Origin: Aquidulcibacter paucihalophilus
GTDB taxonomy: Bacteria > Pseudomonadota > Alphaproteobacteria > Caulobacterales > Caulobacteraceae
DNA: 64,000 bases
Reading direction: 5' to 3'
Assembly (NCBI GenBank): GCA_030285985.1
Contig: CP127384.1
Span: 2,716,501-2,780,500, forward strand
The notes under the pieces are model-generated. The model did no database searches, was not told the origin of the DNA, and saw nothing but the letters and a program-made list of their open reading frames with translations. The position numbers and the translations under genes are program-made. How positions within the stretch are numbered: the first letter of the stretch is position 1; the number at the start of each line of letters is the position of its first letter. Positions 39,520 to 48,800 of this stretch are shown piece by piece.

Positions 39520-40317
39520 ATGACCCTGATCCGCCGAGACCGCCACAACCATATCGAACTCTGGACCCTGGACCGGCCCGACCGGCTCAACGCCCTGCCC
39601 GACCTCGAGGACGGCGAGGCCTTTGCGGCGGCGTGCGAGGCGGTCAATGCGGACCAGGGCGTGCGCTGCGTGATCCTGACCGGGGCGGGGCGGGCGTTCT
39701 CGGCGGGCGGCGACCTGAAGGCGATGAAGGACCGGCGCGACCTGTTCGCCGGCTCGGGGGCCGAGATCCGCGAAGGCTATCGCCGCGTGGTACACCGGAT
39801 CGTGCGGTCACTGTACGGGCTGGAGGTGCCGTTGATCGCGGCGGTGAACGGTCCGGCCATGGGACTGGGCTGCGACATCGCCGGACTGGCGGACATCCGC
39901 ATCGCCTCGGACACGGCCAGCTTCGGCGTGCCGTTCCTGAAGCTGGGCATACTGCCCGGCGACGGCGGGGCCTGGCTGATGCCGCGCAACATCGGCTATG
40001 CGCGCGCCGCCGAGATGCTGTTCACCGCCCGGGTGCTGGACGCCAGGACGGCGATGGACTGGGGGCTGGTCAGCCGGGTGGTCGCGCCGGAGCGGCTGAT
40101 GGACGAGGCCATGGAGATCGCGACGGACGTCGCCTCCCGCGCGCCCCAGGCCCTGCGCATGACCAAGGCCCTGCTGCGCCAGGGCCGCGACGCGACCTTC
40201 GACCAGATCCTCGAAATGACCGCCGCGATGCAGGCGCTGGCGCATCTGACGGACGACCATCTGGAAGGCGTGACGGCGGCGCTGGAGAAGCGGGGGGCGA
40301 GCTTCACCGGTCGCTGA
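39520..40317 (+). CDS. enoyl-CoA hydratase/isomerase (crotonase) family protein
   Basis: A 265-aa crotonase-fold acyl-CoA enzyme. The oxyanion-hole segments are FSAGGDLKAM and NGPAMGLGCDIAGLADIRIAS; further family elements are FGVPFLKLGILPGDGG and LFTARVLDARTAMDWGLVSRVV. The acid/base residue pair typical of hydratases is not clearly kept, so isomerase or another crotonase activity is possible. ATG 39520 with GGGTGG upstream; a GTG at 39502 is an alternative. It stands alone, convergent with the exporter operon, with repeat E5 in the gap. Confidence 0.88.
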   Translation: MTLIRRDRHNHIELWTLDRPDRLNALPDLEDGEAFAAACEAVNADQGVRCVILTGAGRAFSAGGDLKAMKDRRDLFAGSGAEIREGYRRVVHRIVRSLYGLEVPLIAAVNGPAMGLGCDIAGLADIRIASDTASFGVPFLKLGILPGDGGAWLMPRNIGYARAAEMLFTARVLDARTAMDWGLVSRVVAPERLMDEAMEIATDVASRAPQALRMTKALLRQGRDATFDQILEMTAAMQALAHLTDDHLEGVTAALEKRGASFTGR

Positions 40318-40325
40318 GGCCGCGA

Positions 40326-40424
40326 GGTGATTGGTGGTTGGTGATTGGTGGTTGGTTGACGCCCGGAATGCGGACCTGACAGCGACGCCCTTCCGCAATC
40401 ACCAATCACCAACCACCAATCACC
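40326..40424. repeat. heptad-armed inverted repeat element E5
   Basis: A 99-bp element with four left heptads and the inverse right arm; the core (TTGACGCCCGG...CGCCCTTCCGC) looks like a shortened E1-type core. It occupies the gap between two convergent genes (8 bp and 6 bp from their stops). Confidence 0.85.
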
Positions 40425-40430
40425 CCTTCT

Positions 40431-41447
40431 TTACCCCGCCTGCGCCGGGGCCTGCATCGAGCGGTCGGCGGCGACGCCGGGGGTGACGGCGCGGGGGGCA
40501 CCGGCGGTTTCGCCGGGCTTCATGAATTTCACCAGAACGCGCTGGCCGATCAGGAGCGGGGCGTCGCCGGCGCTGACGACGACTTCCACGACGCGCTCGT
40601 CCGAGCGTTGCGAGGGATCGTCAGAGGCCAGTTTGCGGGCACCGAAGACGGCGGCGCGGCGCAGGACTGTGCCGACATAGACCTTGGACGGATCGCCCTC
40701 GGGGGTGATCTCGACGGACTGGCCGGCGCTGATGTTGGGGATGTCGCTCTCGACGATCTCGGCGCGGGCGATGCGCGGGGCGTCGGGCTCGAGGTCGAAC
40801 ATGTTGGACACGTTCAGGGTCGAGGCACCGGCACCGGGGTTGGCGTAGCGGCGCACGATGCGGCCCGCCTGGGGCGCGCGGATCACGGTCAGCTCGACAT
40901 TGTAGGCGGCCTGGTCGCGGCGGGCGCGGGCGGTCTGCACCGCCGCCTGCTGCGAGCCGAGCCGGGCCTGGGCCTGGGCGATGGCGTCGCGGGCCTGGTC
41001 CATGCGCGAGGCGGCGACGAAGTTGGAATCCACCAGCCGGGCGAGGCGGTCGTGCTCGCGCTGGGCGGTGCGGATGTCGACCTGGATCAGGCGCAGCTGG
41101 CTTTCGGCCTGGGCGACGTCGGCATTGGCGCTCTGCAGGGCCAGACGGGGCTCGTCGTCTTCCTGACGGGCGAGGATCTGGCCGGCGACGACGCGGTCAC
41201 CTTCCTGCACCAGCACCTCACGGACGACGCCGCCGCGGCGGGCCGCGATCTGGATGATGCCGCCCTCGACATCGACCTTGCCGTTGGCGATGGCCGCATA
41301 GGGGCTCTCGACCTGCGTGGCCGCGGCCTTCTCCTCCTCGGCCTTCTTCGCCTTGCCGGCCTTCTGCATGAAGGAGAAGCCGACGACGATGACGACGATC
41401 AGCACGATGCCGATCCAGAGCCATTTGTTCTTGAGGAAGGCGGGCAT
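40431..41447 (-). CDS. HlyD-type periplasmic adaptor of an ABC exporter
   Basis: A 338-aa membrane-fusion protein. One N-terminal helix (about 8-26), a lipoyl/biotinyl-like half (GGIIQIAARRGGVVREVLVQEGDRVV), a long coiled coil (about 95-165) and the matching half (VIRAPQAGRIVRRYANPGAG), then beta-barrel. It connects an inner-membrane exporter with the outer membrane. ATG 41447. It is the last gene of an operon with an ABC ATPase and a MacB-type permease, so the complex is MacAB-like. The substrate is unknown. Confidence 0.92.
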   Translation of the reverse strand: MPAFLKNKWLWIGIVLIVVIVVGFSFMQKAGKAKKAEEEKAAATQVESPYAAIANGKVDVEGGIIQIAARRGGVVREVLVQEGDRVVAGQILARQEDDEPRLALQSANADVAQAESQLRLIQVDIRTAQREHDRLARLVDSNFVAASRMDQARDAIAQAQARLGSQQAAVQTARARRDQAAYNVELTVIRAPQAGRIVRRYANPGAGASTLNVSNMFDLEPDAPRIARAEIVESDIPNISAGQSVEITPEGDPSKVYVGTVLRRAAVFGARKLASDDPSQRSDERVVEVVVSAGDAPLLIGQRVLVKFMKPGETAGAPRAVTPGVAADRSMQAPAQAG

Positions 41448-41467
41448 GTCGAAATTCCTGAGGCGGT

Positions 41468-42223
41468 TCAGTGCGACGCCAGCGTGGCGTCGGGATTGGG
41501 GGTGCGGCGTTCGTCGGAGATGATGATGCCGTCTTCGATCTTGATGACGCGGTCGGCCCATTCCTCGAGGCGAGGATCGTGGGTCACGCAGATGACCGCG
41601 GCGCCGTGTTCGGTGGCGGCGCGACGCAGCAGCCGGATGACGATCTGGCCGTTCTCGCCGTCGAGGGCGGAGGTCGGTTCGTCGGCGAAGAGGATCTGAG
41701 GGTTCTTGGCCAGGCAGCGGGCGATGGCGACACGTTGCTTCTCACCGCCGGACAGGGCCGAGGGCCGCTGGTTGAGGCGCTTGCCAAGCCCGACTTCCTC
41801 CAGGGTGGCGGCCGCCTGACGACGGGCATCGGCCTTGGACAGGCCCTGGAACTTCAACACCACCTCGACCTGCTGCAGGGCGGTCAGGGCGGGGAAGAGG
41901 TTGAAGCCCTGGAAGATGAATCCGCAGTGGTCGAGACGGAATTTGTCGATCTTGCCCGAGGACAGCTTCCACAGATCATCGACGTCGAGGGTGTCGACCC
42001 GGCCCTCTTCCGGCCGCAGCAGGCCCGACAGGGCGGCGATGAGGGTCGACTTGCCCGAGCCGGACGGGCCCATGACCATGGTCAGGTCGCCGTGGCGGGC
42101 GTCGAAGTCCACGCCCTTGAGCACCTCGATGAAGGCCTTGCCGGACTTGAACCGCTTGACCAGGCCCTTGGCCTCGATGGCGAAGTCGCCGTGCTTTCCG
42201 TGCGCCTTGGTGTGAGCGGTCAT
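41468..42223 (-). CDS. ABC transporter ATP-binding protein (MacB/LolD-type)
   Basis: A 251-aa ABC ATPase with Walker A GPSGSGKST (52-60), Q-loop FIFQGFNLFP, signature LSGGEKQRVAIAR, Walker B ILFADEP and H-loop VTHDP. The type corresponds to the LolD/MacB group that pairs with FtsX-like permeases. ATG 42223 overlaps the stop of the permease gene (ATGA), which sets the start. The adaptor gene follows 20 bp later. It powers mechanotransmission rather than classic transport in this family. Confidence 0.95.
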   Translation of the reverse strand: MTAHTKAHGKHGDFAIEAKGLVKRFKSGKAFIEVLKGVDFDARHGDLTMVMGPSGSGKSTLIAALSGLLRPEEGRVDTLDVDDLWKLSSGKIDKFRLDHCGFIFQGFNLFPALTALQQVEVVLKFQGLSKADARRQAAATLEEVGLGKRLNQRPSALSGGEKQRVAIARCLAKNPQILFADEPTSALDGENGQIVIRLLRRAATEHGAAVICVTHDPRLEEWADRVIKIEDGIIISDERRTPNPDATLASH

Positions 42224-43392
42224 CGCAGCAGATCCGCAGGTTGGCTGTTCTTGAGGATGCCGAGCGACAGCGCGCCGGACACCACAGCGATGAGGACAAG
42301 CCCGCCGCCGACGACGATCAACAGGACCGGCGGCAGGGCGATGATGACGGCGTTGGCCATGGCGAACATCTGGACCAGCAGGGTCAGGCCGATGGCGGCG
42401 GCGACGCCGACCAGGCCGACCCAGAAGCTGAGCTCCATGACGATGCGGTTGAGCGAGCCCATGCCGACGCCGAGGGCCCGCAGCGAGGCGAACTCCTTGA
42501 TGTTGGCCATGATGGCGCCGCGCAGGGTCTGCCAGGTGATGGCCACGCCGATGATGGTGCCCAGCACCACGCAGCCGCCGATAATGATGACGAGGATGCC
42601 TTCCTCGAACATGGCACCGGCGTTGGCGTCGGCCAGTTCCTGACGGGTCCAGGCCTTCCACTGTCCGTCGCCGAGGGCATTCAGCTGGGCGGCGACGCGG
42701 TCGGCCTGGGCCGGGTCGCGCAGCTTGACCATCAGCGGTCCGACGCGCGGGCCGGTGTCGGCCTGGCCGAGCATGCGCAGCGTATCGCGCGACATCACGA
42801 TGTTGGCCTGCATCATGTTGGGATAGCCGCGCGTGATGCCGACCACGGTGACGGTCTGGCCATTGTACAGCGCCCTGTCCCCGAGCCTGACGCCCAGCTT
42901 CGTCACGGCCGTCTCGTCGATGGCGATCGTGTAGGGCTGGCGCAGGGCGTCGACCAGTTCCTGGGAATAGTCGGTCGGAATGGTCACCGCGCCGGGCGTG
43001 GTGTCGATGATGCTGGCCTGGACGAATTCCTGTTTCGGCGCGCGCTGCCGGGCGCGCTCGGCCTGCGACATGGTCGGGTCGACGTTCTTGACCGACTGGA
43101 AGGAGCCACCGGCGCCGTCCAGCGGCTGGACCTCGATCACCTGCGGGTTGCGATAGGCCAGCGGAATGAACCGGCGCGGCACGCCCGAGGGCCCGCCCAT
43201 CAGGCTGGTGGCCCCGGGCTGCATGATGATGATGTCGGCGCTGGAGCGCTCGATGGTGGCGGTGAAGCCCTTGCCGATGCCGATGAAGACGCCGGTCATG
43301 GCGAGGACCAGCAGGCCCGACAGGGCGAGCGCCATGACGGCCGCCATATAGCGGCGCCACTCAAACAGGAGAGTTGAAAGTGCAAGCGACAT
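42220..43392 (-). CDS. FtsX/MacB-like ABC transporter permease
   Basis: A 390-aa permease with one N-terminal helix (about 16-40), a large periplasmic domain (to about 265), and three C-terminal helices, the FtsX-like/MacB_PCD topology. The segment TWQTLRGAIMANIKEFASLRALGVG precedes helix 3 as in the family. ATG 43392 was chosen because it gives the standard start (MSLALSTLLFEWRRYMAAV); a Met 15 codons earlier is possible. It is the first gene of permease-ATPase-adaptor, whose order is fixed by the ATGA overlap. It is divergent from the first S46 peptidase, with 194 bp between. Confidence 0.92.
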   Translation of the reverse strand: MSLALSTLLFEWRRYMAAVMALALSGLLVLAMTGVFIGIGKGFTATIERSSADIIIMQPGATSLMGGPSGVPRRFIPLAYRNPQVIEVQPLDGAGGSFQSVKNVDPTMSQAERARQRAPKQEFVQASIIDTTPGAVTIPTDYSQELVDALRQPYTIAIDETAVTKLGVRLGDRALYNGQTVTVVGITRGYPNMMQANIVMSRDTLRMLGQADTGPRVGPLMVKLRDPAQADRVAAQLNALGDGQWKAWTRQELADANAGAMFEEGILVIIIGGCVVLGTIIGVAITWQTLRGAIMANIKEFASLRALGVGMGSLNRIVMELSFWVGLVGVAAAIGLTLLVQMFAMANAVIIALPPVLLIVVGGGLVLIAVVSGALSLGILKNSQPADLLR

Positions 43393-43586
43393 GGAAACGG
43401 CTGAACCCCTGACGTTGACCGCTATCTGACGATGCAAGGCAGCGGGGCCAAGTTAAATCGGGGTAAGGCGATCACGGTTACCCTTGCGCGCGCCCCGCCG
43501 TGGCGCGATGGACGGACTTCGTTCATCGTGTCTATGCAGATTGCAACGCCCGGCGACGTCCGCCGGCTCCTGGGAGATTTCGCAGA

Positions 43587-45656
43587 ATGCTGCTTCGTTC
43601 GCTCCGCTCCGCCGTGTCGGCAACCGCCTCCATCGCCGCCGTCGCCGGCGTGCTGGCCCTGATGGCCACGCCCTCCACAGCCCGCGCCGACGAAGGCATG
43701 TGGACGTTCGACAACTTCCCCATCCAGACGGTGAACGACAAATACGGCACCCGGATCGACCAGGCGTGGCTGGACCGGGTCCGCAACGCCGCTGTCCGTA
43801 TCCAGGGCTGCTCGGCCTCGTTCGTGTCGGATCAGGGCCTGATCCTGACCAACTGGCACTGCGTCGTCGGCTGCGCCCAGGAGCTGTCCTCGCCCGAGCA
43901 GGACTATGTAAAGAACGGCTTCCTGACCGCCAACCGCGAAGAGGAAAAGCGTTGCCCCGGCCAGACCGCTGAAGTGCTGGTCGACATCGTCGATGTGACA
44001 GACCGGGTGCTGGCCGCCGGTGCCGGCCTGGAAGGCGCCGCCTTCAACGCCGCCCGCACCGCCGAGACCAACGCCATCCAGACCGAGGCCTGCGCCGGCG
44101 ATCCCAAGTTCAACTGTCAGGTGATCAGCTTCTACCGCGGCGGTCGCTACGCGATGTACAAATTCCGCCGCTATGACGACGTGCGGCTGGTGTTCGCCCC
44201 CGAGAACCAGGCCGCCTTCTTCGGTGGGGACCCCGACAATTTCAACTTCCCGCGCTACGCCCTCGATGCCGGCTTCCTGCGCGCCTATGAGGACGGCCGT
44301 CCGGTCGAAAGCCCGGGCTTCCTGCGCTGGAACCCGAACGCTCCGGCCGAGGGCGACCCGGTCTTCGTGGCCGGCAACCCCGGCTCGACCTCGCGCCTGC
44401 TGACCATGAGCCAGCTGGAGCGTCTGCGCGATCAGCAGCTCCCGCTGACCCTGATCCAGAGCTCGGAACTGCGCGGCCGCCTGCTGGAGTATTCGCTGAC
44501 CGGCGACGAGGCCAAGCGCACCTCCTTCGACCCGATCTTCGGCCTCGAGAACGGCTTCAAGGCCCAGTACGGCCAGCATCAGGCGCTGCTCGATCCGGCG
44601 TTCCTCGGTGCCCGGCGCGACGCCGAGACCGAGCTGCGCGCGGGCGTGGCGGCCGATCCGGCCCTCGTCGCCCGCATCGGCGATCCGTGGAGCGATCTGG
44701 AGCAGATTCAGGGGACGGCGCGGGAACTCTACCTGCCCTTCCGCCAGCTGGAACAGTCGGCGGGCGGCGGCTCGACCCTGTACCAGATGGCGCGGGCCCT
44801 GGTGCGCGCGTCCAAGAATACGGCGATGACCGAGGCGCAGCGCGCCCGGATGGCCGCCGCCGTGGGCGCCGAGACGCCGATCTCGATGGAGATGGAGGAA
44901 ATCCGCCTCCGCTACTGGCTGTCCAAGACCCGCGAATATCTGACGGTTGACCATCCGGAGGTGAAGACGCTGCTGGGCCGTGAAAGCCCGGAAGCCCTGG
45001 CCGACCGGCTGATCTCGACGACCCGGATGGGCGACGCCGCCTTCCGCGCCCAGGCCGCGGCGATGACCACGGAAGAGATGGCGGCCGCCGATCCGCTGCT
45101 GGCCTTCATCATCGCCAATGACGCCGCCGCCTCGGCGATCGGCGCGCGCTGGGCCGCCGAGGTCAACGCCCCGACCGCCCGCGCCGCCGAAAAGGTCGCC
45201 CAGGCCCGGTTTGCGGTCTACGGCACCAACCAGTATCCGGACGCCACCTTCTCGCTGCGCCTGTCGTACGGCCGGGTCGAGGGCTGGAGCTATCGCGGCG
45301 TCACCGTGCCGGCCTTCACCTATATGGGCGGCCTGTACGAGCGGGCGACGGGCGCCGAGCCGTTCAACGCGGCCCAGGCCTTCATCGACAACCGTAGCCG
45401 GGTGAACATGGACACCGTCTATGACTTCTCCTCGACCAACGACATCATCGGCGGCAACTCGGGTTCGCCCGTGATCAACGCCGCCGGCGAAGTCATCGGC
45501 GCGGCCTTCGACGGCAACATCCACTCGCTGGGCGGGGCCTATGGCTATGACGGCACCCTGAACCGGACGGTGTCGGTGTCGACGGCGGCCATCACGGAAG
45601 CCCTGCGCAACATCTACCCGAGCCCGCACCTGCTGGAAGAGCTGGGGGTTCGGTAA
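43587..45656 (+). CDS. S46-family serine dipeptidyl-peptidase, copy 1
   Basis: The 689-aa exported peptidase is related to DPP7/DPP11. Sec signal MLLRSLRSAVSATASIAAVAG with cleavage near ARA-DEG; the S46 N-terminus EGMWTFDNFP follows. Catalytic residues by motif are H91 (LTNWHCV), Asp in FGGDPDNFNFPRY (about residue 219) and Ser in IGGNSGSPV (about residue 629). S46 enzymes release dipeptides from peptide N-termini in the periplasm; whether the S1 site prefers acidic or hydrophobic residues needs comparison with DPP11/DPP7. ATG 43587 has GGGAG upstream. A second copy follows 197 bp later. Confidence 0.95.
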   Translation: MLLRSLRSAVSATASIAAVAGVLALMATPSTARADEGMWTFDNFPIQTVNDKYGTRIDQAWLDRVRNAAVRIQGCSASFVSDQGLILTNWHCVVGCAQELSSPEQDYVKNGFLTANREEEKRCPGQTAEVLVDIVDVTDRVLAAGAGLEGAAFNAARTAETNAIQTEACAGDPKFNCQVISFYRGGRYAMYKFRRYDDVRLVFAPENQAAFFGGDPDNFNFPRYALDAGFLRAYEDGRPVESPGFLRWNPNAPAEGDPVFVAGNPGSTSRLLTMSQLERLRDQQLPLTLIQSSELRGRLLEYSLTGDEAKRTSFDPIFGLENGFKAQYGQHQALLDPAFLGARRDAETELRAGVAADPALVARIGDPWSDLEQIQGTARELYLPFRQLEQSAGGGSTLYQMARALVRASKNTAMTEAQRARMAAAVGAETPISMEMEEIRLRYWLSKTREYLTVDHPEVKTLLGRESPEALADRLISTTRMGDAAFRAQAAAMTTEEMAAADPLLAFIIANDAAASAIGARWAAEVNAPTARAAEKVAQARFAVYGTNQYPDATFSLRLSYGRVEGWSYRGVTVPAFTYMGGLYERATGAEPFNAAQAFIDNRSRVNMDTVYDFSSTNDIIGGNSGSPVINAAGEVIGAAFDGNIHSLGGAYGYDGTLNRTVSVSTAAITEALRNIYPSPHLLEELGVR

Positions 45657-45659
45657 GCA

Positions 45660-45847
45660 GTCTCCTCCCTGTTGGCGAAGCCAATGGGGAGGGGGACCGC
45701 CGGCACGGCGGTGGAGGGGCTGGTTCCCCATCTGCCCTTCGTGAGCTAGCGTAAAAATCTGAGCCAACCGGAGGGGTCAGCGCGCGAGCGTCGACCCCTC
45801 CACCACTTCGTGGTCCCCCTCCCCATCGCGGGCGATGGGGAGGAGAC
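45660..45847. repeat. long imperfect inverted repeat between the two S46 genes
   Basis: An 188-bp element whose left arm (GTCTCCTCCC...GGTGGAGGGG) and right arm (CCCCTCCACC...GGGGAGGAGAC) are inverse over about 60 bp with mismatches. Short inner hairpins (TTGGCGAAGCCAA, ATCGCGGGCGAT) sit in the arms. The right end AGGAG (45841-45845) is 8 nt before the ATG of the downstream gene and serves as its Shine-Dalgarno. Confidence 0.8.
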
Positions 45848-45853
45848 AAGAAC

Positions 45854-47926
45854 ATGCGCCTCACCCCCGCCCTCGCCGCCGCCCTGCTGACCCTCGCCGC
45901 CGGCTCCGCCGCGCGCGCCGAGGAAGGGATGTGGACGTTCGACAACTTCCCCATCGCCCGCGCCAACGCCACCCTGGGGACCAACATCGACCAGGCCTGG
46001 CTGGACCGGGTGCGGCTGAGTTCGGTCAAGTTCGGCGGCTGTTCGGCGGGCGTCGTCTCGGCCGAGGGGCTGGTGATGACCAACAACCACTGCGTCGCCA
46101 CCTGCGTGGCCAATCTGTCGACCCAGGCGGTCAACTACGCCGAGACCGGCTTCACGCCGCGCACCCGCGAGGAAGAGCGCAAATGCCCGGGCGGGACGGC
46201 GGAAATCCTGACCGACATCACGGACGTGACGGGGCGGATGCATGCGGCCGGCGCGGGGCTGGAAGGCCAGGCCTTCACCCGGGCGCGCGACGCCGAGGCG
46301 GGCCGGATAGAGCAGGAAGCCTGCGGCGGCGATGCGACCAGACGCTGTCAGGTCGTGAGCCTGTACCGCGGCGGCCAGTTCAAACTCTACACCTACAAGA
46401 AATACAGCGACGTCCGGCTGGCCTTCGCGCCCGAGGACCGGGCGGCGACCTTCGGCGGCGATCTCGACAATTTCAGCTTCCCCCGCTTCGCCATCGATGC
46501 GGCCTTCATCCGCCTGTATGAGAACGATGCGCCGGCAGCGACGCCGACCCATTTCGTGTGGAACGCCTCGCAGCCGGTCGAGGGCACGCCGGTGTTCGTC
46601 ACCGGCAGCCCCGGCGCGACGCAACGCCTGCTGACCCAGGACCAGCTGTTCACCATCCGCGACGTGGTCCTGCCGATGGACCAGCTGCTGGCCAGTGAAC
46701 TGCGCGGGCGACTGATCCGCTATGCCGCGGAGAGCGAGACCCGCGCCTTCGAGGCGATGGATCCGATCGTCGGGCTCGAGAACACCTACAAGCGCGGCCT
46801 CGGCCGGATGCGGGCCCTGACCGATCCCGGCTTCATGGCCATGAAGGCCGAACAGGAAACCAACTTCCGCGCCCGCGCCGAAGCCGGGGCCGGCGACGCC
46901 AATCCCTGGACGACGCTGAGCGCCGCCCAGCCGATCGTGCGCGACCTCTATCCCGCCATGGCCCTGCTGGAAGGCGGCACGGGCATGGGGACCACGCCGG
47001 TCGCCGGCGGGTCGCAGCTGTTCAGCTGGGCCCGGACGCTGGTGCGCGGAGCGCAGGAGCGGGCGAAACCGTCAGCCGAACGCCTGCCGGAATACGCCGA
47101 CAGCCGTCTGTCCGGCGTCCAGTCCGGCCTGTTCGCCGAGCGGCCGGTCTATCCGGGCCTCGAGCAGGTGCGGATGGAATGGTGGCTGTCCAAGACTCGG
47201 GAATGGCTGACCGTCGACGATCCCCGCGTGCGCGGTCTGCTGGGCCGCGAGTCGCCCGAGCAGCTGTCGGCCCGCCTGATCGAGGGCACGACCCTGGCCG
47301 ATCCGGCCGTGCGCCGCGCCCTGTGGGAAGGCGGCCTCGCCGCCGTCGAGGCCTCGCAGGACCCGCTGATCCAGTATCTGCTGTCGATCCAGGACGAGAC
47401 GCGCGCCATCCGCTCGGAGTGGGAGGAGAAGGTCCAGGCCCCGACCGACCGCGCCTCGGAACGCCTGTCGACCCTGCGCTTCCAGGCCTATGGCGACAGC
47501 GTCTATCCGGATGCGACCGGCACGCTGCGGCTGACCTATGGCAAGATCGAGGGTTCGGACGTGCCGGGCCAGCGCTGGGGCCCCTTCACCACCTTCGACG
47601 GCCTGTGGGACCGGGCGACCGGCGCCCCGCCCTTCGACGTTGCGCCGCGGCTGCTGGCTGCCCGCGAGCGGATCGACGGCGACACGGTGATGAACATGAC
47701 CCTGTCCTCGGACACCATCGGCGGATCGTCGGGCTCGCCCGTCGTCAATGCCGCCGGCGAGATCCTGGGCGCCAATTTCGACTCCACCGTCCTGACCCAG
47801 CGCAACGCCTATGGCTATGACCGCAACGTCAACCGCTCGGTGATCGTGACCACGGGCGCGGTGACGACGGCGCTGCGGGATGTGTACGGGATGGACGGGC
47901 TGGTGGCGGAGCTGGGGGTTCGGTGA
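45854..47926 (+). CDS. S46-family serine dipeptidyl-peptidase, copy 2
   Basis: The 690-aa paralogue of the preceding gene. Signal MRLTPALAAALLTLAAGSAARA, then the same EGMWTFDNFP start. Catalytic motifs are H79 (MTNNHCV), the Asp in FGGDLDNFSFPRF and Ser in IGGSSGSPVV. Substitutions at the motifs (NN for NW, SS for NS) and clear divergence elsewhere suggest different specificity. The only plausible Shine-Dalgarno lies at the end of the intergenic inverted repeat. Stop at 47926, 8 bp before repeat E6. Confidence 0.95.
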   Translation: MRLTPALAAALLTLAAGSAARAEEGMWTFDNFPIARANATLGTNIDQAWLDRVRLSSVKFGGCSAGVVSAEGLVMTNNHCVATCVANLSTQAVNYAETGFTPRTREEERKCPGGTAEILTDITDVTGRMHAAGAGLEGQAFTRARDAEAGRIEQEACGGDATRRCQVVSLYRGGQFKLYTYKKYSDVRLAFAPEDRAATFGGDLDNFSFPRFAIDAAFIRLYENDAPAATPTHFVWNASQPVEGTPVFVTGSPGATQRLLTQDQLFTIRDVVLPMDQLLASELRGRLIRYAAESETRAFEAMDPIVGLENTYKRGLGRMRALTDPGFMAMKAEQETNFRARAEAGAGDANPWTTLSAAQPIVRDLYPAMALLEGGTGMGTTPVAGGSQLFSWARTLVRGAQERAKPSAERLPEYADSRLSGVQSGLFAERPVYPGLEQVRMEWWLSKTREWLTVDDPRVRGLLGRESPEQLSARLIEGTTLADPAVRRALWEGGLAAVEASQDPLIQYLLSIQDETRAIRSEWEEKVQAPTDRASERLSTLRFQAYGDSVYPDATGTLRLTYGKIEGSDVPGQRWGPFTTFDGLWDRATGAPPFDVAPRLLAARERIDGDTVMNMTLSSDTIGGSSGSPVVNAAGEILGANFDSTVLTQRNAYGYDRNVNRSVIVTTGAVTTALRDVYGMDGLVAELGVR

Positions 47927-47934
47927 CGCGGGCC

Positions 47935-48047
47935 GGTGATTGGTGGTTGGTGATTGGTGGCTGGCCGCCACCGGTGCGATAGCGCGAGCAGCGCCGCCTT
48001 TCCGCCGCCAGTCGAGCGCAGTCACCAATCACCAGCCACCAATCACC
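47935..48047. repeat. heptad-armed inverted repeat element E6
   Basis: A 113-bp element with four left heptads and the inverse right arm (AATCACC, AGCCACC, AATCACC). The core (CCGCCACCGG...GCCGCCTTTCCGCC) matches E1. It lies between the S46 stop and the convergent pgsA gene. Confidence 0.9.
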
Positions 48048-48095
48048 TCCCAGCCGCGCCGGCCGGGACAGGGCGCGCGCCTGCTTCCGGAGCCC

Positions 48096-48731
48096 CTAGA
48101 TCTGGCTCATCTTCTGCTGCGCCTTGGCGAAATACTGCCAGCCGGTCCAGACGGTGACGATGGCGGCGATCCAGATCAGGACGTAGGCGAAGGTCTGGAA
48201 ATGCGGCTGCCATTCGAGCGGCAGGCCGAAGCCGTCCCACAGCAGGACCAGTTGCAGGGCACCCAGGGCGACCATCTGCAGGACGGTCTTCCACTTGGCC
48301 AGCAGGGTGACCGGCAGTTTGACCTTGCCGGCGACGGTCTCGCGCAGGGCAGAGACGGCGAACTCGCGGAACAGGATCAGGCCGCAGGGAATGGCGATCT
48401 GCGGCAGGGCGCCCCAGGCCAGGACGCCGAGGATGGCGCCGGTGATCAGAACCTTGTCGGCGATCGGATCGAGGATGGCACCCCAGCGGGTCGTCGAGTG
48501 CCAGCGCCGGGCCAGGAAGCCGTCGACCCAGTCGGTCGAGGCCGCGACCACGAAGATCACGAAGGCCGTGCGCCCGAAGCGGAACTGGTCATCCGGGCTC
48601 AGATAGTCGGACATGAAGGGAATGCCCTGCGGTGCCGCCCCCGCCAGGATCAGGAACATGATCACCCCGGCGATCAGCCGCAGGCCGGTCAGGATGTTCG
48701 GGATGGGGTTGGCGTGGGGATTGGGTGTCAT
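48096..48731 (-). CDS. pgsA: CDP-diacylglycerol--glycerol-3-phosphate 3-phosphatidyltransferase
   Basis: PgsA, 211 aa, an integral membrane enzyme that makes phosphatidylglycerol-phosphate. The CDP-alcohol phosphotransferase motif is TDWVDGFLARRWHSTT followed by GAILDPIADK: D-G-x-x-A-R, then G-x-x-x-D-x-x-x-D. About six helices; N-terminal PNILTGLRLIAG is the family start. ATG 48731. Carbonic anhydrase follows upstream on the same strand after 69 bp, so co-transcription is possible. Confidence 0.95.
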   Translation of the reverse strand: MTPNPHANPIPNILTGLRLIAGVIMFLILAGAAPQGIPFMSDYLSPDDQFRFGRTAFVIFVVAASTDWVDGFLARRWHSTTRWGAILDPIADKVLITGAILGVLAWGALPQIAIPCGLILFREFAVSALRETVAGKVKLPVTLLAKWKTVLQMVALGALQLVLLWDGFGLPLEWQPHFQTFAYVLIWIAAIVTVWTGWQYFAKAQQKMSQI

Positions 48732-48800
48732 GGGGCGCTCCGATACCTCAAACGCGATCTGCCACGCTTCGCTCCATGAAGCGAGACTTCGGACCGGCCT

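Noticed and set aside
30624..48047. Heptad elements as CRISPR repeats or telomere-like arrays
   Set aside because: Units are 7 bp with no unique spacers, arranged as paired inverted arms around a core, and dispersed singly, not in one array.
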